Assembly: GCF_009882915.1 (NCBI RefSeq)
Contig: NZ_WTUW01000002.1
Span: 320,693 to 384,692 of the forward strand
From: Sneathiella litorea
GTDB lineage: Bacteria > Pseudomonadota > Alphaproteobacteria > Sneathiellales > Sneathiellaceae
Reading direction: 5' to 3'
DNA length: 64,000 nt
Shown here piece after piece: positions 26,635 through 35,388 of this stretch. The notes beneath the pieces are model-generated. The model was given only the letters and a program-made list of their open reading frames with translations, had not been told where the DNA came from and did not search any database. The number at the start of each line of letters is the position of its first letter. Positions within the stretch are counted from its first letter, which is position 1. Position numbers and translations under genes: made by a program.

Positions 26635-26931
26635 CTCCCTCCTTTGCGGAAGGTTGCAAGCAACCTATTCGTAAGAAATTAAAGATTTCGCGCTCGGGCG
26701 GCACCAGTTTTTATAAATTCGGCGTGAAATTTAATGCTGCTAAATGCCTTATCTCCCCCTCAAACGCTGAAAATCCGGCAAAAAGTGACGCAATTATGCT
26801 ATTCATAAGATTAGCAAACATATAATATAATAGAGCAATGACCAAACTAGGCAGCCAGTCGGGGATGCCATTGCCAACAAAATCCCTGACGGAGTTGGGT
26901 TTCGACCTGTTATAAAAGATTAGAGCAACTC
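26635..26931. other. Intergenic region with no gene seen
   Basis: About 297 AT-rich bases between lysR and the 66-residue unknown. It contains a GGTTGC-AA-GCAACC palindrome just after lysR and a TATAATATAATA stretch near 26820 that could be promoter -10 material. No RNA gene was recognised. Confidence 0.4.
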
Positions 26932-27132
26932 ATGAGTACTTACGTTTTTTCCGTTTATCACAGCGAAGCGCGCGAAGCGCTTAAGAACAATCAGGAACAT
27001 CCCCATATATCGATGCGCTGGGCAACGCCTTGTCGTTTCGCTATCGAGGCAGACAACTCTCGAGAGGCGGAGCATTGCATTATGGAGAAGTATCCACGTG
27101 AAAAAGGCTTTGTTACTAAGCGCCTGAACTAA
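26932..27132 (+). CDS. Hypothetical 66-residue protein
   Basis: A small soluble protein MSTYVFSVYHSEAREAL..., with RWATPCRFAIEADNSREAEH and a C-terminal basic part (EKYPREKGFVTKRLN). I recognise no domain. Support for it as a gene is the clean ATG start, a balanced amino acid composition and the lack of any other feature in the region. It stands alone between lysR and a crotonase gene. The alternating hydrophobic pattern suggests a small alpha/beta fold. Confidence 0.5.
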   Translation: MSTYVFSVYHSEAREALKNNQEHPHISMRWATPCRFAIEADNSREAEHCIMEKYPREKGFVTKRLN

Positions 27133-27243
27133 TAGGTTCCGGTCTTCAGCAACCAAACTCGGACGGCGCTATTGTCGTACCAAGGCAATAACCTTTGCGC
27201 GCTCCCGCGAATTCCCAATAATAAAAATAATAAAGAGAAAAAA

Positions 27244-28017
27244 ATGACTAAAGAGCCAAAAATAATAACGGAAACAAATGGCCCCGTAACTACTATCATT
27301 ATCAACCGGCCCGAGGTTCGAAATGCTCTGGATCAGGAAACGTCTGATTTGCTGGCACAAGCATTTCAAGCTTTCGATGCATATGATAGCCAAAGGGTGG
27401 CGGTGGTAACCGGCGCGGGGGGTGCCTTTTGCGCCGGGGCGGATCTGAAGGAAACGGCAACACGCGTCGACTACAAGGCGTGGGCGGGCCATCCGGAAGG
27501 CCCTTTTCATGCGCCATTGTCCAAGCCGGTAATTGCTGCCGTGGCCGGTCATGCTTGCGCTGGAGGTATGGGCCTTGCCCTATTCTGTGATATTCGCATT
27601 GCTGAAGACACAGCGGTTTTTGGAATTTTTTGCCGCCGATGGGGCGTCCCGATGAGTGATGGAACGACCGTCCGCCTCCCCCGCGTTATCGGACAAGGCC
27701 GTGCACTGGACATGATGTTGACCGGACGCCCGGTTCCTGCTGAAGAAGCTCTTTCCATGGGATTGGTAACCCGTGTTGTGCCCACCGGCACCGCACGCGC
27801 TGCTGCAGAAGAACTCGCCCTTCAGATCGCTGGATTTCCACAAATTGCAATGCTGTCAGACCGCGAGAGTGTATATGCACAGGAAGGAAAAACCGACGCG
27901 GAAGCCATCCATTTCGAAATGGTCGCGGCGGAGGAAGCCAAACAGAAAGAAGCCCAACTCGGCGCAGCCCGCTTTGCGTCAGGTGAAGGCCGGCATGGCC
28001 AATTCAAAAAACCCTAA
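27244..28017 (+). CDS. Crotonase/enoyl-CoA hydratase family protein
   Basis: A crotonase-fold protein of 257 residues: IINRPEVRNALDQETSDLLA, oxyanion loop GGAFCAGADLKETA, IAAVAGHACAGGMGLALFCD, and FCRRWGVPMSDGTTVRLPRV, where the second catalytic Glu of true hydratases is replaced by Ser/Asp. This pattern fits the EchA/CaiD-like crotonases of uncertain reaction. The ATG at 27244 follows AAAGAGAAAA; the frame is open 24 codons further up without similarity. It is a single-gene unit. Confidence 0.88.
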   Translation: MTKEPKIITETNGPVTTIIINRPEVRNALDQETSDLLAQAFQAFDAYDSQRVAVVTGAGGAFCAGADLKETATRVDYKAWAGHPEGPFHAPLSKPVIAAVAGHACAGGMGLALFCDIRIAEDTAVFGIFCRRWGVPMSDGTTVRLPRVIGQGRALDMMLTGRPVPAEEALSMGLVTRVVPTGTARAAAEELALQIAGFPQIAMLSDRESVYAQEGKTDAEAIHFEMVAAEEAKQKEAQLGAARFASGEGRHGQFKKP

Positions 28018-28365
28018 GTGACAGGATAACCTTTCACAGCTTAATAGCGCGAAGGGCAAAGATAGATCGCATACTCGCGACATGTGGTAGCTTGGACAGA
28101 CAGTCAAGTTGAATGCGATGATAAGCAGAAAGTGAGAGATTAACCCGCTCCGCTATCACCAAAATAGGCTTGCCGGAATCAATTTGTAGTTCAGATAATA
28201 TCTGACGATCAAAGTGATCTATAGAGTTTTTTCCTGAAATTCGTGCCTAGCACCGCATTTTGCACCAATATAAGGCGTCCCGGAAACAAATTTCGAAAAT
28301 AATATCTGCGAAAAAGAAGCTATACTCCGGTAGTTAATTTAATCGGCTAACAGGGAGCAAAAGGC
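28018..28365. other. 348-base control region upstream of alanine dehydrogenase
   Basis: No gene is seen. A dyad CAGAT-AAT-ATCTG occurs at 28192-28204, and a T run lies near 28231. AT-richness increases towards the ald start, where GGGAG supplies the ribosome binding site. Lrp/AsnC-type control of ald is common, but no site is proven here. Confidence 0.4.
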
Positions 28366-29484
28366 ATGATTGTTGGAACGCCTAAAGAAATCAAAAACCA
28401 TGAATATCGCGTCGGGCTGACACCGGAAAGCGTTGGTGAGCTCGTCGCGCATGGACATGAGGTTCTGGTAGAGACCGATGCTGGCAAGGGAATTGGCGCA
28501 CTTAACGAAGCTTATGAGGCTGTCGGTGCGAAAATAGTCGGAACGGCAGAGGAAATTTTCAACCGCTCTGATATGGTGGTAAAAGTAAAAGAGCCGCAGG
28601 CAATCGAGCGGAAAATGTTACGCGAGGGCCAGATACTCTATACTTACCTGCATCTTGCACCGGACCCTGAACAAACTCACGACCTTATAAAATCTGGCGC
28701 CGTATGCATCGCCTACGAAACAGTGACAGACAATAGTGGAGGCCTCCCTCTCCTCAAACCCATGAGCCAGGTCGCTGGCCGTATGTCTGTACAGGCAGGC
28801 GCTACGGCACTTGAAAAATCCCATGGTGGACGCGGTGTCCTGCTTGGCGGCGTCCCGGGCGTTGCACCGGGTAAGGTTGTCATTATCGGTGGTGGCGTCG
28901 TTGGCTTTAATGCCGCCCAGATGGCTATTGGGCTGCATGCAGATGTTACTATACTTGATCGCAATCCCACGGTATTGGAACGGCTAGAAAACCATTTCGA
29001 ATCGTCTGCCAAGGTTATTTACTCTACCAACGCGTTGCTTGAGCGTCTCGTATTGGAGGCTGATCTTGTAATCGGCGCGGTACTAATACCCGGCGCCGCT
29101 GCGCCGAAGATGGTGACGCGGGAAATGCTGAAAACCATGCAGGATGGTTCGGTCATTGTTGATGTCGCGATTGATCAAGGCGGCTGCTTTGAAACCTCCA
29201 AAGCGACCACGCATGCGGATCCCACCTATGTGATCGATGGCGTGGTTCATTATTGTGTCGCCAATATGCCCGGCGGCGTTGCCCGCACCTCTACATATGC
29301 TCTGAACAATGTCACCCTGCCCCACGCTCTCAGAATTGCGGATAAAGGCTGGAAACAGGCACTGAAAGACGACAAGCACCTCGCGAATGGCCTAAATGTG
29401 TGGAAGGGCAATATTACTTGCGAACCAGTGGCCAAAGATCTTGGCCTCAACTATGTGCCAGTGGAAACTGCACTGCAAAGTTAA
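28366..29484 (+). CDS. ald: Alanine dehydrogenase
   Basis: A 372-residue enzyme, exactly the family length. It opens [20 protein letters not shown], contains VVKVKEPQ with the pyruvate-binding Lys, YTYLHLAPD with the catalytic His, the NAD site [18 protein letters not shown], and [15 protein letters not shown]. It interconverts L-alanine and pyruvate plus ammonia with NAD, usually to use alanine as carbon and nitrogen source. It has its own long upstream region and a terminator shared with the convergent tRNA-Arg. Confidence 0.97.
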   Translation: MIVGTPKEIKNHEYRVGLTPESVGELVAHGHEVLVETDAGKGIGALNEAYEAVGAKIVGTAEEIFNRSDMVVKVKEPQAIERKMLREGQILYTYLHLAPDPEQTHDLIKSGAVCIAYETVTDNSGGLPLLKPMSQVAGRMSVQAGATALEKSHGGRGVLLGGVPGVAPGKVVIIGGGVVGFNAAQMAIGLHADVTILDRNPTVLERLENHFESSAKVIYSTNALLERLVLEADLVIGAVLIPGAAAPKMVTREMLKTMQDGSVIVDVAIDQGGCFETSKATTHADPTYVIDGVVHYCVANMPGGVARTSTYALNNVTLPHALRIADKGWKQALKDDKHLANGLNVWKGNITCEPVAKDLGLNYVPVETALQS

Positions 29485-29502
29485 AAGAAAATGAGACTAA
29501 AA

Positions 29503-29532
29503 AAAAGTCCGACCAGATATGGCCGGACTTTT
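29503..29532. terminator. Bidirectional terminator between ald and tRNA-Arg
   Basis: AAAAGTCCGACC and GGCCGGACTTTT pair around AGATAT with one mismatch. The plus strand ends in TTTT, and the minus strand has a longer T run (about nine) serving the tRNA. Confidence 0.9.
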
Positions 29533-29539
29533 AAAATAC

Positions 29540-29616
29540 TGGCGACCCCGGCACGATTCGAACGTGCGACCTATTGATTAGAAGTCAATTGCTCTATCCA
29601 GCTGAGCTACGGGGCC
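29540..29616 (-). tRNA. tRNA-Arg (TCT)
   Basis: A complete cloverleaf on the minus strand: acceptor GGCCCCG with CGGGGTC, discriminator G, encoded CCA. The anticodon stem ATTGA/TCAAT encloses CTTCTAA, giving anticodon TCT (reads AGA/AGG). The T arm is GCACG TTCGAAT CGTGC. Confidence 0.97.
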
Positions 29617-29640
29617 GTAAACTTGTTTCGGTTTCCGCCC

Positions 29641-29943
29641 TTATCCGCGAACCCGCGAATAGGAAAAATTGTCGGCATAGGTCTTTAAGTGAAGCCGACG
29701 TGTTTTGGGTTCGAGTACCGTATAGTCGATGTGGTTGGCCTTACAGAAAGCAACCGCACTTTCCTTGTCTTCGAAATCAATCGTCACTTCCGCGTTCATA
29801 TCGCGCGATCCTGTCCACCCCATCAGAGGCTCGACATATCTGGCCTCAGCCGGCGCGTATTCAAGGCGCCAACGCTTTGTGCCCTTGCGCCCAGATTGCA
29901 TGGCGTTCTTCGCCGGCTGATATATTCTCGCTTTTGCTGCCAT
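29641..29943 (-). CDS. ETC complex I subunit conserved region (NDUFS4-like) protein
   Basis: A 100-residue protein: KARIYQPAKNAMQSGRKGTK, RWRLEYAPAEARYVEPLMGW, then AVAFCKANHIDYTVLEP and KTYADNFSYSRV. This is the NDUFS4/18-kDa accessory subunit family, found in alphaproteobacterial and mitochondrial NADH dehydrogenase, where it lies at the junction of the N and Q modules. I chose the ATG at 29943; the longer frame to 30102 covers the neighbouring gene. Its presence away from the nuo operon is typical and is a good lineage marker. Confidence 0.92.
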   Translation of the reverse strand: MAAKARIYQPAKNAMQSGRKGTKRWRLEYAPAEARYVEPLMGWTGSRDMNAEVTIDFEDKESAVAFCKANHIDYTVLEPKTRRLHLKTYADNFSYSRVRG

Positions 29944-29950
29944 TACCCGG

Positions 29951-30568
29951 TTACTCTCCAATATGACTAAACGCCTCAGCTGGCACATAGTCCATTTCAC
30001 CATGCCCAGGGGCTTCCCAGTAAAGCTCCAATGTAGCGGTGTTCTTCTTCTCGAAATACTTGATGTGGATCGGATACCAGCCCGGTTCCGAAATCTCAAC
30101 AATTATTTCATCTGAGAAGCGATCGGCATGCACATCCGGATCCTCATAAATCAGTTTATCGCCTATGGCAATCCAGACACCATCATTCGAATGCACCATA
30201 AAAACATATCGGCCGGGCTGCTCCATCTTGATAAAGCCCTTGATAATTGCCCCGACCATGTCATTGCTGTTTGAGGTAAGTACATTCCCGGCGCCAACCT
30301 GATAATTCAGCATGGGAAGAGGCGTACCCGGTTTACCATCCATATACCCCATGTTTTCTTCAAGTTCCCTGATACTGTTGACCTTTACTCCGTAATAGGT
30401 GACAGCGAGCCCGGGTTTCAGGTTAGCGGGGTCTGGTTGAGGAGAGGCAGGCTTGAGGCCCGTAAAGGTTTCCGCTTGGGCAAAGACGGGCAACATGACA
30501 ATGCTAAGCATTAGGACGGCCATATAAGCCAACTGCCTGAGATTCCCTTTTCCACAAACTTTATTCAT
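29951..30568 (-). CDS. Secreted PA14-domain protein
   Basis: A 205-residue protein with a signal peptide (hydrophobic AYMAVLMLSIVMLPVF, cleavage after AQA) and a PA14-type beta-sandwich: GFIKMEQPGRYVFMVHSNDG, VWIAIGDKLIYEDPD, SEPGWYPIHIKYFEKKNTA and LELYWEAPG. PA14 domains bind carbohydrates or mediate adhesion in secreted enzymes and toxins; here there is no other domain. The ATG at 30568 has a strong GGAGG. It ends 7 bases before the NDUFS4-like gene on the same strand, so the two may be co-transcribed, although no functional link is obvious. Confidence 0.8.
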   Translation of the reverse strand: MNKVCGKGNLRQLAYMAVLMLSIVMLPVFAQAETFTGLKPASPQPDPANLKPGLAVTYYGVKVNSIRELEENMGYMDGKPGTPLPMLNYQVGAGNVLTSNSNDMVGAIIKGFIKMEQPGRYVFMVHSNDGVWIAIGDKLIYEDPDVHADRFSDEIIVEISEPGWYPIHIKYFEKKNTATLELYWEAPGHGEMDYVPAEAFSHIGE

Positions 30569-30690
30569 CAACCTGGCGCCTCCTTCAGAATGTTTGATAT
30601 ATTCACATTTTAGTGAAATCTCAGCAGACGGCAATGTAAAGCGCAAAGGAAAAGGAAATTTCAATATAATATCTAAAAATCACCATAAAA

Positions 30691-30723
30691 AAAGCTTTGC
30701 AATCCATTGAATTGCAAAGCTTT
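30691..30723 (-). terminator. Intrinsic terminator of tRNA-Pro
   Basis: AAAGCTTTGCAAT and ATTGCAAAGCTTT form a perfect 13-bp stem around CCATTGA. On the minus strand it is followed by a run of T, directly behind the tRNA. Confidence 0.93.
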
Positions 30724-30728
30724 AATTT

Positions 30729-30805
<77 letters not shown>

Positions 30806-30879
30806 TTCAGTGAAGAGATGATCTATACCATCACAGCCCGGCCCGCAAGCCAGAATTGGCCAAAGAAGCCAATAAATTT

Positions 30880-31311
30880 TTATCTGCCTGCACGGACGTA
30901 GTGAAATATGGCGTCTGCCTTGAAAATTACCTTGTTCCCCACCTTCAGTTTCCCGCGCACGAAGGCGACGGTGCGCGTACTACGGACCACCTCGACATCG
31001 GATTCCACCCAGTCGCCTTCACGAGCCGGCGCGAGAAATTCCGAATTCATTTTGATGGTGACGCTGGGTCGGCCTCCAACATGCCTGACGGCCGCAGCCA
31101 GTGCAGAATCAGCAAATGTCATCAACATTCCACCATGAATAATCTTAATGCTGTTAAGGTGTCTCTCCTCGACACGGAAAGCCCGGATCACTTTATCCTT
31201 ACTGACAATTTTCTCGAAAAACGGCCCATTTAATTCTGTAAAGGGGCCTTTTCCAGCGACGACTTCAAATCCTTCGGGAACAGGAAGGGTTCCGGTTTCT
31301 TGTTTTTTCAT
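30880..31311 (-). CDS. PaaI-family hotdog thioesterase
   Basis: A 143-residue hotdog protein with the PaaI/DUF4442-like core: IIHGGMLMTFADSALAAAVR (HGG and acidic residue), SVTIKMNSEFLAPAREGDWV and VVRSTRTVAFVRGKLKVG. It probably cleaves an acyl-CoA in the cytoplasm. It differs in sequence from the paaI-like gene at 19801. It shares its strand with the DUF192 gene, 14 bases away, so the two may form a small operon. Confidence 0.88.
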   Translation of the reverse strand: MKKQETGTLPVPEGFEVVAGKGPFTELNGPFFEKIVSKDKVIRAFRVEERHLNSIKIIHGGMLMTFADSALAAAVRHVGGRPSVTIKMNSEFLAPAREGDWVESDVEVVRSTRTVAFVRGKLKVGNKVIFKADAIFHYVRAGR

Positions 31312-31325
31312 TGTTATTCCGGCAA

Positions 31326-31790
31326 TTACTCATTTTCAAAAAGGCGATGATATAGAACATCCCCTACCTGGACAGCATTCTCTTTGGCAAAGCCCCCATT
31401 CACTTCAAGAACGGCCCGCGCGGGCGTCTCGAAGGTGATGATTTTGAGCGAATGAGGCTGAGCCTCTTCTTTAATGTAGAGAATTTTACCAGCGGCATCC
31501 ACAAAGAACATATCGAGCGGTATTTCCGTATTTTTCATCCACATGGTAATCTGCTGACTATGCCTGAAGTCGAAAAGCATTCCGGCATCTGGCGATAAGG
31601 TTTTCACATGCATCAGGCCTTTACTACGCTTCGCCCCATCATCTGCAATCTCCACATCCAGCTGGATTGTGCGCTCCGCCGTTTTCAACACCAGCGGCTC
31701 GGCCATCGCCATCGGGATAAGGCTGAAACCCACTGCTCCCAAGATTAGTAGAATCAAGCATTGGGCATATTTCCTAAGCACTCCTGTCAT
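31326..31790 (-). CDS. DUF192 family exported protein
   Basis: 154 residues: a signal peptide or N-terminal anchor ([20 protein letters not shown]), then the DUF192 fold with [35 protein letters not shown] and [11 protein letters not shown]. The family is small, often exported and of unknown function. In many alphaproteobacteria it lies near a cold-shock gene, and here a cold-shock gene occurs 3 kb downstream, separated by the thiamine-precursor transporter. Confidence 0.88.
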   Translation of the reverse strand: MTGVLRKYAQCLILLILGAVGFSLIPMAMAEPLVLKTAERTIQLDVEIADDGAKRSKGLMHVKTLSPDAGMLFDFRHSQQITMWMKNTEIPLDMFFVDAAGKILYIKEEAQPHSLKIITFETPARAVLEVNGGFAKENAVQVGDVLYHRLFENE

Positions 31791-31839
31791 TGGGGAGAAT
31801 AATCCTTTGCCTACAAAAAATATTTCACTATATTGAGCC

Positions 31840-31929
31840 TTCCTCGGGGGGAGCCAGTCCGGCTGAGAGGTTCCGTTAAACGGGACGACCCCGATTACCT
31901 GATCAGGCTAATACCTGCGTAGGAACGAG
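31840..31929 (+). promoter_or_regulatory. TPP riboswitch (THI element)
   Basis: The conserved cores are present in order: GGGGGGAGCC (31846), GGCTGAGAGG (31861), GACCCCGATTACCTGATC (31886), then AGGCTAATACCTGCGTAGGA (31905). The closing helix pairs TCCT near 31842 with AGGA at 31921. That AGGA(ACGAG) is also the only ribosome binding site of the gene starting at 31936, so thiamine pyrophosphate binding probably blocks translation start. Confidence 0.96.
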
Positions 31930-31935
31930 ATATTA

Positions 31936-32745
31936 ATGGAACCCGAAGACCAAGCCAACTCCAGTATAATGGAATCTATCTCTGTCGCCCGACGCGATCA
32001 AGTTGAGATGCCTACTGGAGTCCACCTACAACTTGACCAACTTGTTTTTGACGGCGAAACAATCCTTAGCGATCTGGACTTACTCCTTGAGCCGGGAAAG
32101 ATCACCTGTTTGCTCGGCCCAAGCGGGGTCGGCAAGAGCAGTATCCTCAAAATCCTGGCTGGATTTATTCCCCTGCCCGGTGATAGTAAAATCACCGCCA
32201 GTGATAACCAAGGTTTAAGCGGGCGCCTTTCCTATATGGATCAGAAAGACCTGCTGTTGCCATGGGCGTCGGTTCTTGACAATCTTCTGATTGGCAGCCG
32301 TTTGCGCGGGGAGCCCCCGAACATTGAGCGCGCAAATACCCTTATCCGGCAAGTAGGCCTCGAAAACTGGCGCGATAACCTTCCCGACACCCTTTCCGGC
32401 GGGATGCGACAGCGGGTCGCCCTCGCCCGTACCTTAATGGAGGGTAGCCCAATCCTTTTGATGGATGAGCCATTTTCAGCACTCGACGCGATCACCAAGT
32501 TTCGTCTACAGGATTTGGCCGCACGATTGCTCTCAGATAAAACAGTCCTGCTCATTACGCATGATCCGATGGAAGCCTTGCGTCTTGGTGATGTTATATA
32601 CGTACTCGCGGGGCATCCAGCGCGTCTTTCAGCGCCGATAAGACCAGAGAAAGACATCCCGCGCGATCCTTCAGATGGCATTTTCACTCAGCACTATTCC
32701 GCAATTATGAAACGCCTTGCCGGAGAGGCAGAGGAAGCGTCATGA
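31936..32745 (+). CDS. thiZ: Thiamine-precursor ABC transporter ATPase (ThiZ-like)
   Basis: A 269-residue ABC ATPase: Walker A LLGPSGVGKSSILKILAG, Q-loop region LSYMDQKDLLLPWASVLDN, signature LSGGMRQRVALARTLM, Walker B ILLMDEPFSALDAIT, switch His in LLITHDPMEAL. This is the nitrate/taurine/NMT1-type subfamily. The TPP riboswitch directly upstream and the following NMT1-like binding protein assign it to uptake of a pyrimidine precursor of thiamine (HMP or formylaminopyrimidine). The downstream permease overlaps it by 4 bases. Confidence 0.9.
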   Translation: MEPEDQANSSIMESISVARRDQVEMPTGVHLQLDQLVFDGETILSDLDLLLEPGKITCLLGPSGVGKSSILKILAGFIPLPGDSKITASDNQGLSGRLSYMDQKDLLLPWASVLDNLLIGSRLRGEPPNIERANTLIRQVGLENWRDNLPDTLSGGMRQRVALARTLMEGSPILLMDEPFSALDAITKFRLQDLAARLLSDKTVLLITHDPMEALRLGDVIYVLAGHPARLSAPIRPEKDIPRDPSDGIFTQHYSAIMKRLAGEAEEAS

Positions 32746-33524
32746 GAATACTGCGCGCCTTGGTGACTCTTGCTGGACTTCTCCTGATATGGGGTTTGAT
32801 CACGGCTATCTTGGGATTACCTAAATTCATGCTCCCCTCCCCGCTGATCGTTGCAGAGGCCCTGCTGACACATAAAAGCCTGATCGCGGAAAATGCGCTG
32901 ACGACAGCGATTGAAATCCTGGTCGGCCTTATTCTCGGCGTTCTTTTCGGGATGGTATCTGCCCTGCTGATTTCTGCCTACCATCCTGTTAAACAATGGA
33001 TATTCCCACTTCTGATTGCCAGCCAGGCAATCCCGGTCTTTGCGATTGCCCCCTTGCTCGTTCTCTGGCTGGGCTACGGCATAGCACCAAAAATCGTGAT
33101 GAGCATGCTGATTATCTATTTTCCGGTGACAGTCGGATTTCTGGATGGTCTTAACCGGACAGACCAAAGCTGGCTTAACCTAGCCGGCCTTCTCCAGCAA
33201 TCCGGAAACGCCGGGCGTCTCAGAAAGCTCATCAATCTTTATCTTTATATCAAGATTCCCTTCGCTCTCCCTTCTCTCGCCTCCGGCATTCGGGTCGCTG
33301 CAGCAATTGCGCCCATTGGTGCCGTGGTTGGCGAATGGGTCGGCGCGTCCTCCGGTCTTGGTTACTTAATGCTACATGCCAACGCTCGCGTGCAAACCGA
33401 CCTCATGTTTGCGAGCCTTCTTGTCCTGACAGCCATGGCGCTCATTCTGTACTATTTGATCGACGCCTTGCTTCTACGCGCCCTGCCATGGCTTTCCACC
33501 CAAAACTCACCAAAAACCCCTTAA
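32742..33524 (+). CDS. thiX: Thiamine-precursor ABC transporter permease (ThiX-like)
   Basis: A 260-residue permease with about six membrane helices. It begins with a helix TLAGLLLIWGLITAILG, continues LPKFMLPSPLIVAEALL as in SsuC/TauC/ThiX permeases, and has the ATPase-contact loop YLYIKIPFALPSLASGIRVA. It is translationally coupled to the ATPase gene and followed 11 bases on by the binding protein gene. The complex would import the ligand captured by the binding protein. Confidence 0.9.
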   Translation: MRILRALVTLAGLLLIWGLITAILGLPKFMLPSPLIVAEALLTHKSLIAENALTTAIEILVGLILGVLFGMVSALLISAYHPVKQWIFPLLIASQAIPVFAIAPLLVLWLGYGIAPKIVMSMLIIYFPVTVGFLDGLNRTDQSWLNLAGLLQQSGNAGRLRKLINLYLYIKIPFALPSLASGIRVAAAIAPIGAVVGEWVGASSGLGYLMLHANARVQTDLMFASLLVLTAMALILYYLIDALLLRALPWLSTQNSPKTP

Positions 33525-33535
33525 CGGAGATAAAA

Positions 33536-34477
33536 ATGAAACGACGGATTTTAGTTCCCCTCATTTGCGCCCTGATGCTTCAGGGAACGACGGCCACAGC
33601 CGCCGAAAAGCTGACAGTCCTGCTGGACTGGTTTGTGAACCCGGACCATGCCACGCTGATCATTGCCCAAGAAAAGGGGCTTTTCAAAAAGCACGGGCTG
33701 GATGTTGAGTTAGTGGCCCCTGCGGACCCAAGTGCGCCGCCGAAGCTCGTCGCTGCAGGAAAGGCGGATCTTGCTATCTCCTATCAGCCGCAGTTGTATA
33801 TGCAGGTAACGGCAGGACTACCGATCAAGCGGATTGCAACATTAGTTGCCACGCCACTTAACAGCCTTGTGGTGCTGGAAGACGGGCCGATCGAAACTCT
33901 TGCGGATCTAAAAGGTAAGAAAATCGGTTATTCAGTCGGTGGATTCGAGACAGCACTACTCACGGCAATGCTGGCGCCGCACAATATTACGATGGAGGAT
34001 GTAACGCTGATCAATGTCAATTTCTCGCTCTCTCCCAGCCTGCTTTCCGGCCAGGTCGACGCGGTGATTGGCGCCTTTCGAAATTTTGAGCTTAACCAGA
34101 TGGAAATCGAGGACGAACCAGGCCGCGCCTTCTATCCGGAAGAGGAAGGTGTTCCAGCCTATGACGAGTTAATCGTGATTGCGCATTCGGAAAAGCTTGA
34201 CGATCCGCGTTTCAAACCTTTCGTTGAAGCGCTGGAGGAAGCTGTACAGTATCTGGTTAATCATCCAGAAGACAGCTGGGAGCTGTTTATCAAGAACCAC
34301 GGAGAGCTGGATGATGAATTAAACCAGCGTGCCTGGGATGATACCCTGCCCCGCTTCGCATTGCGGCCAGCGGCCCTCGATGTTGGTCGATATGAGAGAT
34401 TTGCCGCTTTTATGCAGAAGCAAGGATTGATTAAAGAAACGAAAAGTGCGGATAGCTACGCCGCAGTTCTTAAATAG
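33536..34477 (+). CDS. thiY: Thiamine-precursor ABC transporter binding protein (ThiY-like)
   Basis: A 313-residue periplasmic protein. The signal peptide is about residues 1-23 (cut after ATAA), then the NMT1/THI5-like core: LTVLLDWFVNPDHATLIIAQ, EKGLFKKHGLDVELVAPADP, SYQPQLYMQVTAGLP and IGYSVGGFETALLTAML. The pattern LDWxxNPDHAxL is shared with ThiY proteins that bind formylaminopyrimidine and with THI5 pyrimidine synthases; the CCCFC motif of the latter is absent. The ATG at 33536 follows GGAGA. It is the last gene of the riboswitch operon. Confidence 0.9.
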   Translation: MKRRILVPLICALMLQGTTATAAEKLTVLLDWFVNPDHATLIIAQEKGLFKKHGLDVELVAPADPSAPPKLVAAGKADLAISYQPQLYMQVTAGLPIKRIATLVATPLNSLVVLEDGPIETLADLKGKKIGYSVGGFETALLTAMLAPHNITMEDVTLINVNFSLSPSLLSGQVDAVIGAFRNFELNQMEIEDEPGRAFYPEEEGVPAYDELIVIAHSEKLDDPRFKPFVEALEEAVQYLVNHPEDSWELFIKNHGELDDELNQRAWDDTLPRFALRPAALDVGRYERFAAFMQKQGLIKETKSADSYAAVLK

Positions 34478-34504
34478 CGAACAAAAAGAAGTGAAAAGAT
34501 GTGT

Positions 34505-34527
34505 CGTCCGGAAAATTATTCCGGACG
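34505..34527. terminator. Hairpin between thiY and the cold-shock gene
   Basis: CGTCCGGAA and TTCCGGACG form a perfect 9-bp stem around AATTA. It spans the stop codon of the convergent cold-shock gene and lies 28 bases after thiY. T runs are weak on both strands. Confidence 0.7.
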
Positions 34528-35085
34528 CTCAATCTCCGCCACCTGAGGCCCCTTTGGGCTATCGCCGATCCGCACATTCATCTTCTGGCCTGCCTGTACT
34601 GGCAAGGCACCCTCACGGCGCAGGGTTTCCATATGAACGAAAATATCCTGGGTTCCATCTCCTCGTGTCAGGAAACCATATCCCTTGACCGGGTCAAACC
34701 ACTTGACTTCCACCTCGACGAAATCCCCTTCTGGCTGTACAGCAGGGTGATTGGTCACATTATTTTTCTCTGGCACCCGAGGTTCAAAAGGAACGGCCGT
34801 AGATGTATCAATATCCAGAACCTTTATTGCCTGCAGACCTTTTGATCGACGCACAACAACACAAGTTACGCTGACACCTTCCGCCACATATTCATGACCT
34901 GCTTCGCGTAAACATGAAAGATGCAGAAAAATATCACCCGGCTCGTTATTCGGTGTTAAAAAGCCAAAACCTTTGACTGTGTTGAACCATTTAACACGCC
35001 CTGTCATTTCAAAGGTAGCTTCTGGTGATTCGATCGGATTGGTGTCTTCCTGCTTACTCCGCAATTGTTCAATTTTGGCTGTCAT
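34516..35085 (-). CDS. Double cold-shock-domain protein
   Basis: A 189-residue protein with two cold-shock domains. The first (about 27-92) shows GRVKWFNTVKGFGFLTPNN and DIFLHLSCL; the second (about 120-185) shows VKWFDPVKGYGFLTRGDG and DIFVHMETL. Both keep the RNP1 and RNP2 aromatic residues that bind single-stranded nucleic acid. A linker of about 28 residues separates them. Two-domain proteins of this kind are typical of alphaproteobacteria. I chose the ATG at 35085 (GGGAG upstream) over one at 35145. Confidence 0.92.
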   Translation of the reverse strand: MTAKIEQLRSKQEDTNPIESPEATFEMTGRVKWFNTVKGFGFLTPNNEPGDIFLHLSCLREAGHEYVAEGVSVTCVVVRRSKGLQAIKVLDIDTSTAVPFEPRVPEKNNVTNHPAVQPEGDFVEVEVKWFDPVKGYGFLTRGDGTQDIFVHMETLRREGALPVQAGQKMNVRIGDSPKGPQVAEIERPE

Positions 35086-35388
35086 ATATAACTCCCGAAC
35101 TTGACAGACGAATTTTGACGTCCCGCCAGAACTACAGTTTAACACAATATTAAGGAAACTTTCAATATTCGAATTAAGAGAGCCCTTGCCTCTATACTAA
35201 AGGTTAAAATAGAAGATAGAACTCACTGAAAAATTGGAACTAAAGCACATCAAAAATTTCTCTGCCCTTGATACTTGCAGACACAGAAAACCCATGGCAT
35301 ATACGAAGGGGTAAGCCATCAATCATACCGGAGTTTCGCTCCCCATAATTTTAATCAATGCCGATGACACGACAGGGAAGGCAGGACG
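35086..35388. other. Divergent control region, cold-shock gene to antiporter operon
   Basis: 303 AT-rich bases without a gene. It must hold the promoters of both the cold-shock gene and the antiporter operon. I see no convincing -35/-10 pair, RNA motif or dyad that I would name. Confidence 0.4.
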
